Source: Synergistaceae bacterium (GTDB taxonomy: Bacteria; Synergistota; Synergistia; Synergistales; Aminobacteriaceae). From it: 6,872 nucleotides of DNA. The stretch covers positions 1 through 6,872 of the forward strand of contig JAAYJB010000117.1 in assembly GCA_012523155.1 (NCBI GenBank). The letters run 5' to 3'. Numbering within the stretch: the first letter of the stretch is position 1; each line of letters opens with the position of its first letter. Positions 6,854 through 6,872 of the stretch are shown in pieces. Below the pieces are notes generated by a model. The model was not told the DNA's origin. It ran no database searches and saw only the letters and a program-made list of their open reading frames with translations. The translations under genes were made by a program, and so were the position numbers.

Positions 6854-6872
6854 GAAAACTTTATCATGTTAC

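Overview
The window is bacterial, gene-dense and about half G+C, and I see no mobile element, CRISPR array or RNA gene. It holds six protein genes in two divergent and then convergent blocks. Gene content (HypF, CobA-type adenosyltransferase, a Lon-like AAA protease, an Nth-like glycosylase, HisC with a YerC-type TrpR relative) suggests an anaerobe of the Synergistota or Clostridia kind. This is an inference from family distribution as I remember it, not from a search.

Positions 1-1730 (minus strand) are the first 576 codons of hypF, the carbamoyl-transferase that makes the CN ligands of [NiFe]-hydrogenases. The frame is open to the left edge, so the C-terminal end lies outside the window. 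A 74-bp gap with facing ribosome binding sites and a plausible hypF promoter separates it from the plus-strand block.

Positions 1805-5478 (plus strand) look like one operon: a corrinoid adenosyltransferase (cobA/cobO/btuR type), an 803-residue Lon-related ATP-dependent protease of the AAA_32 type with a Ser-Lys dyad, and an endonuclease III-like [4Fe-4S] DNA glycosylase that overlaps the protease gene. The block ends in a strong intrinsic terminator whose hairpin loop contains the glycosylase stop codon.

Positions 5502-6840 (minus strand) are hisC (histidinol-phosphate aminotransferase) followed 28 nt later by a small TrpR-superfamily regulator of the YerC type. This pairing suggests a local regulator of histidine (or other amino acid) biosynthesis. 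The two blocks converge, with 23 bp between the nth and yerC stop codons.

Nothing here is clearly a new system. The items most worth checking are the hisC/TrpR-like pair, the protease-glycosylase gene overlap, and the shared hypF/cobA control region.
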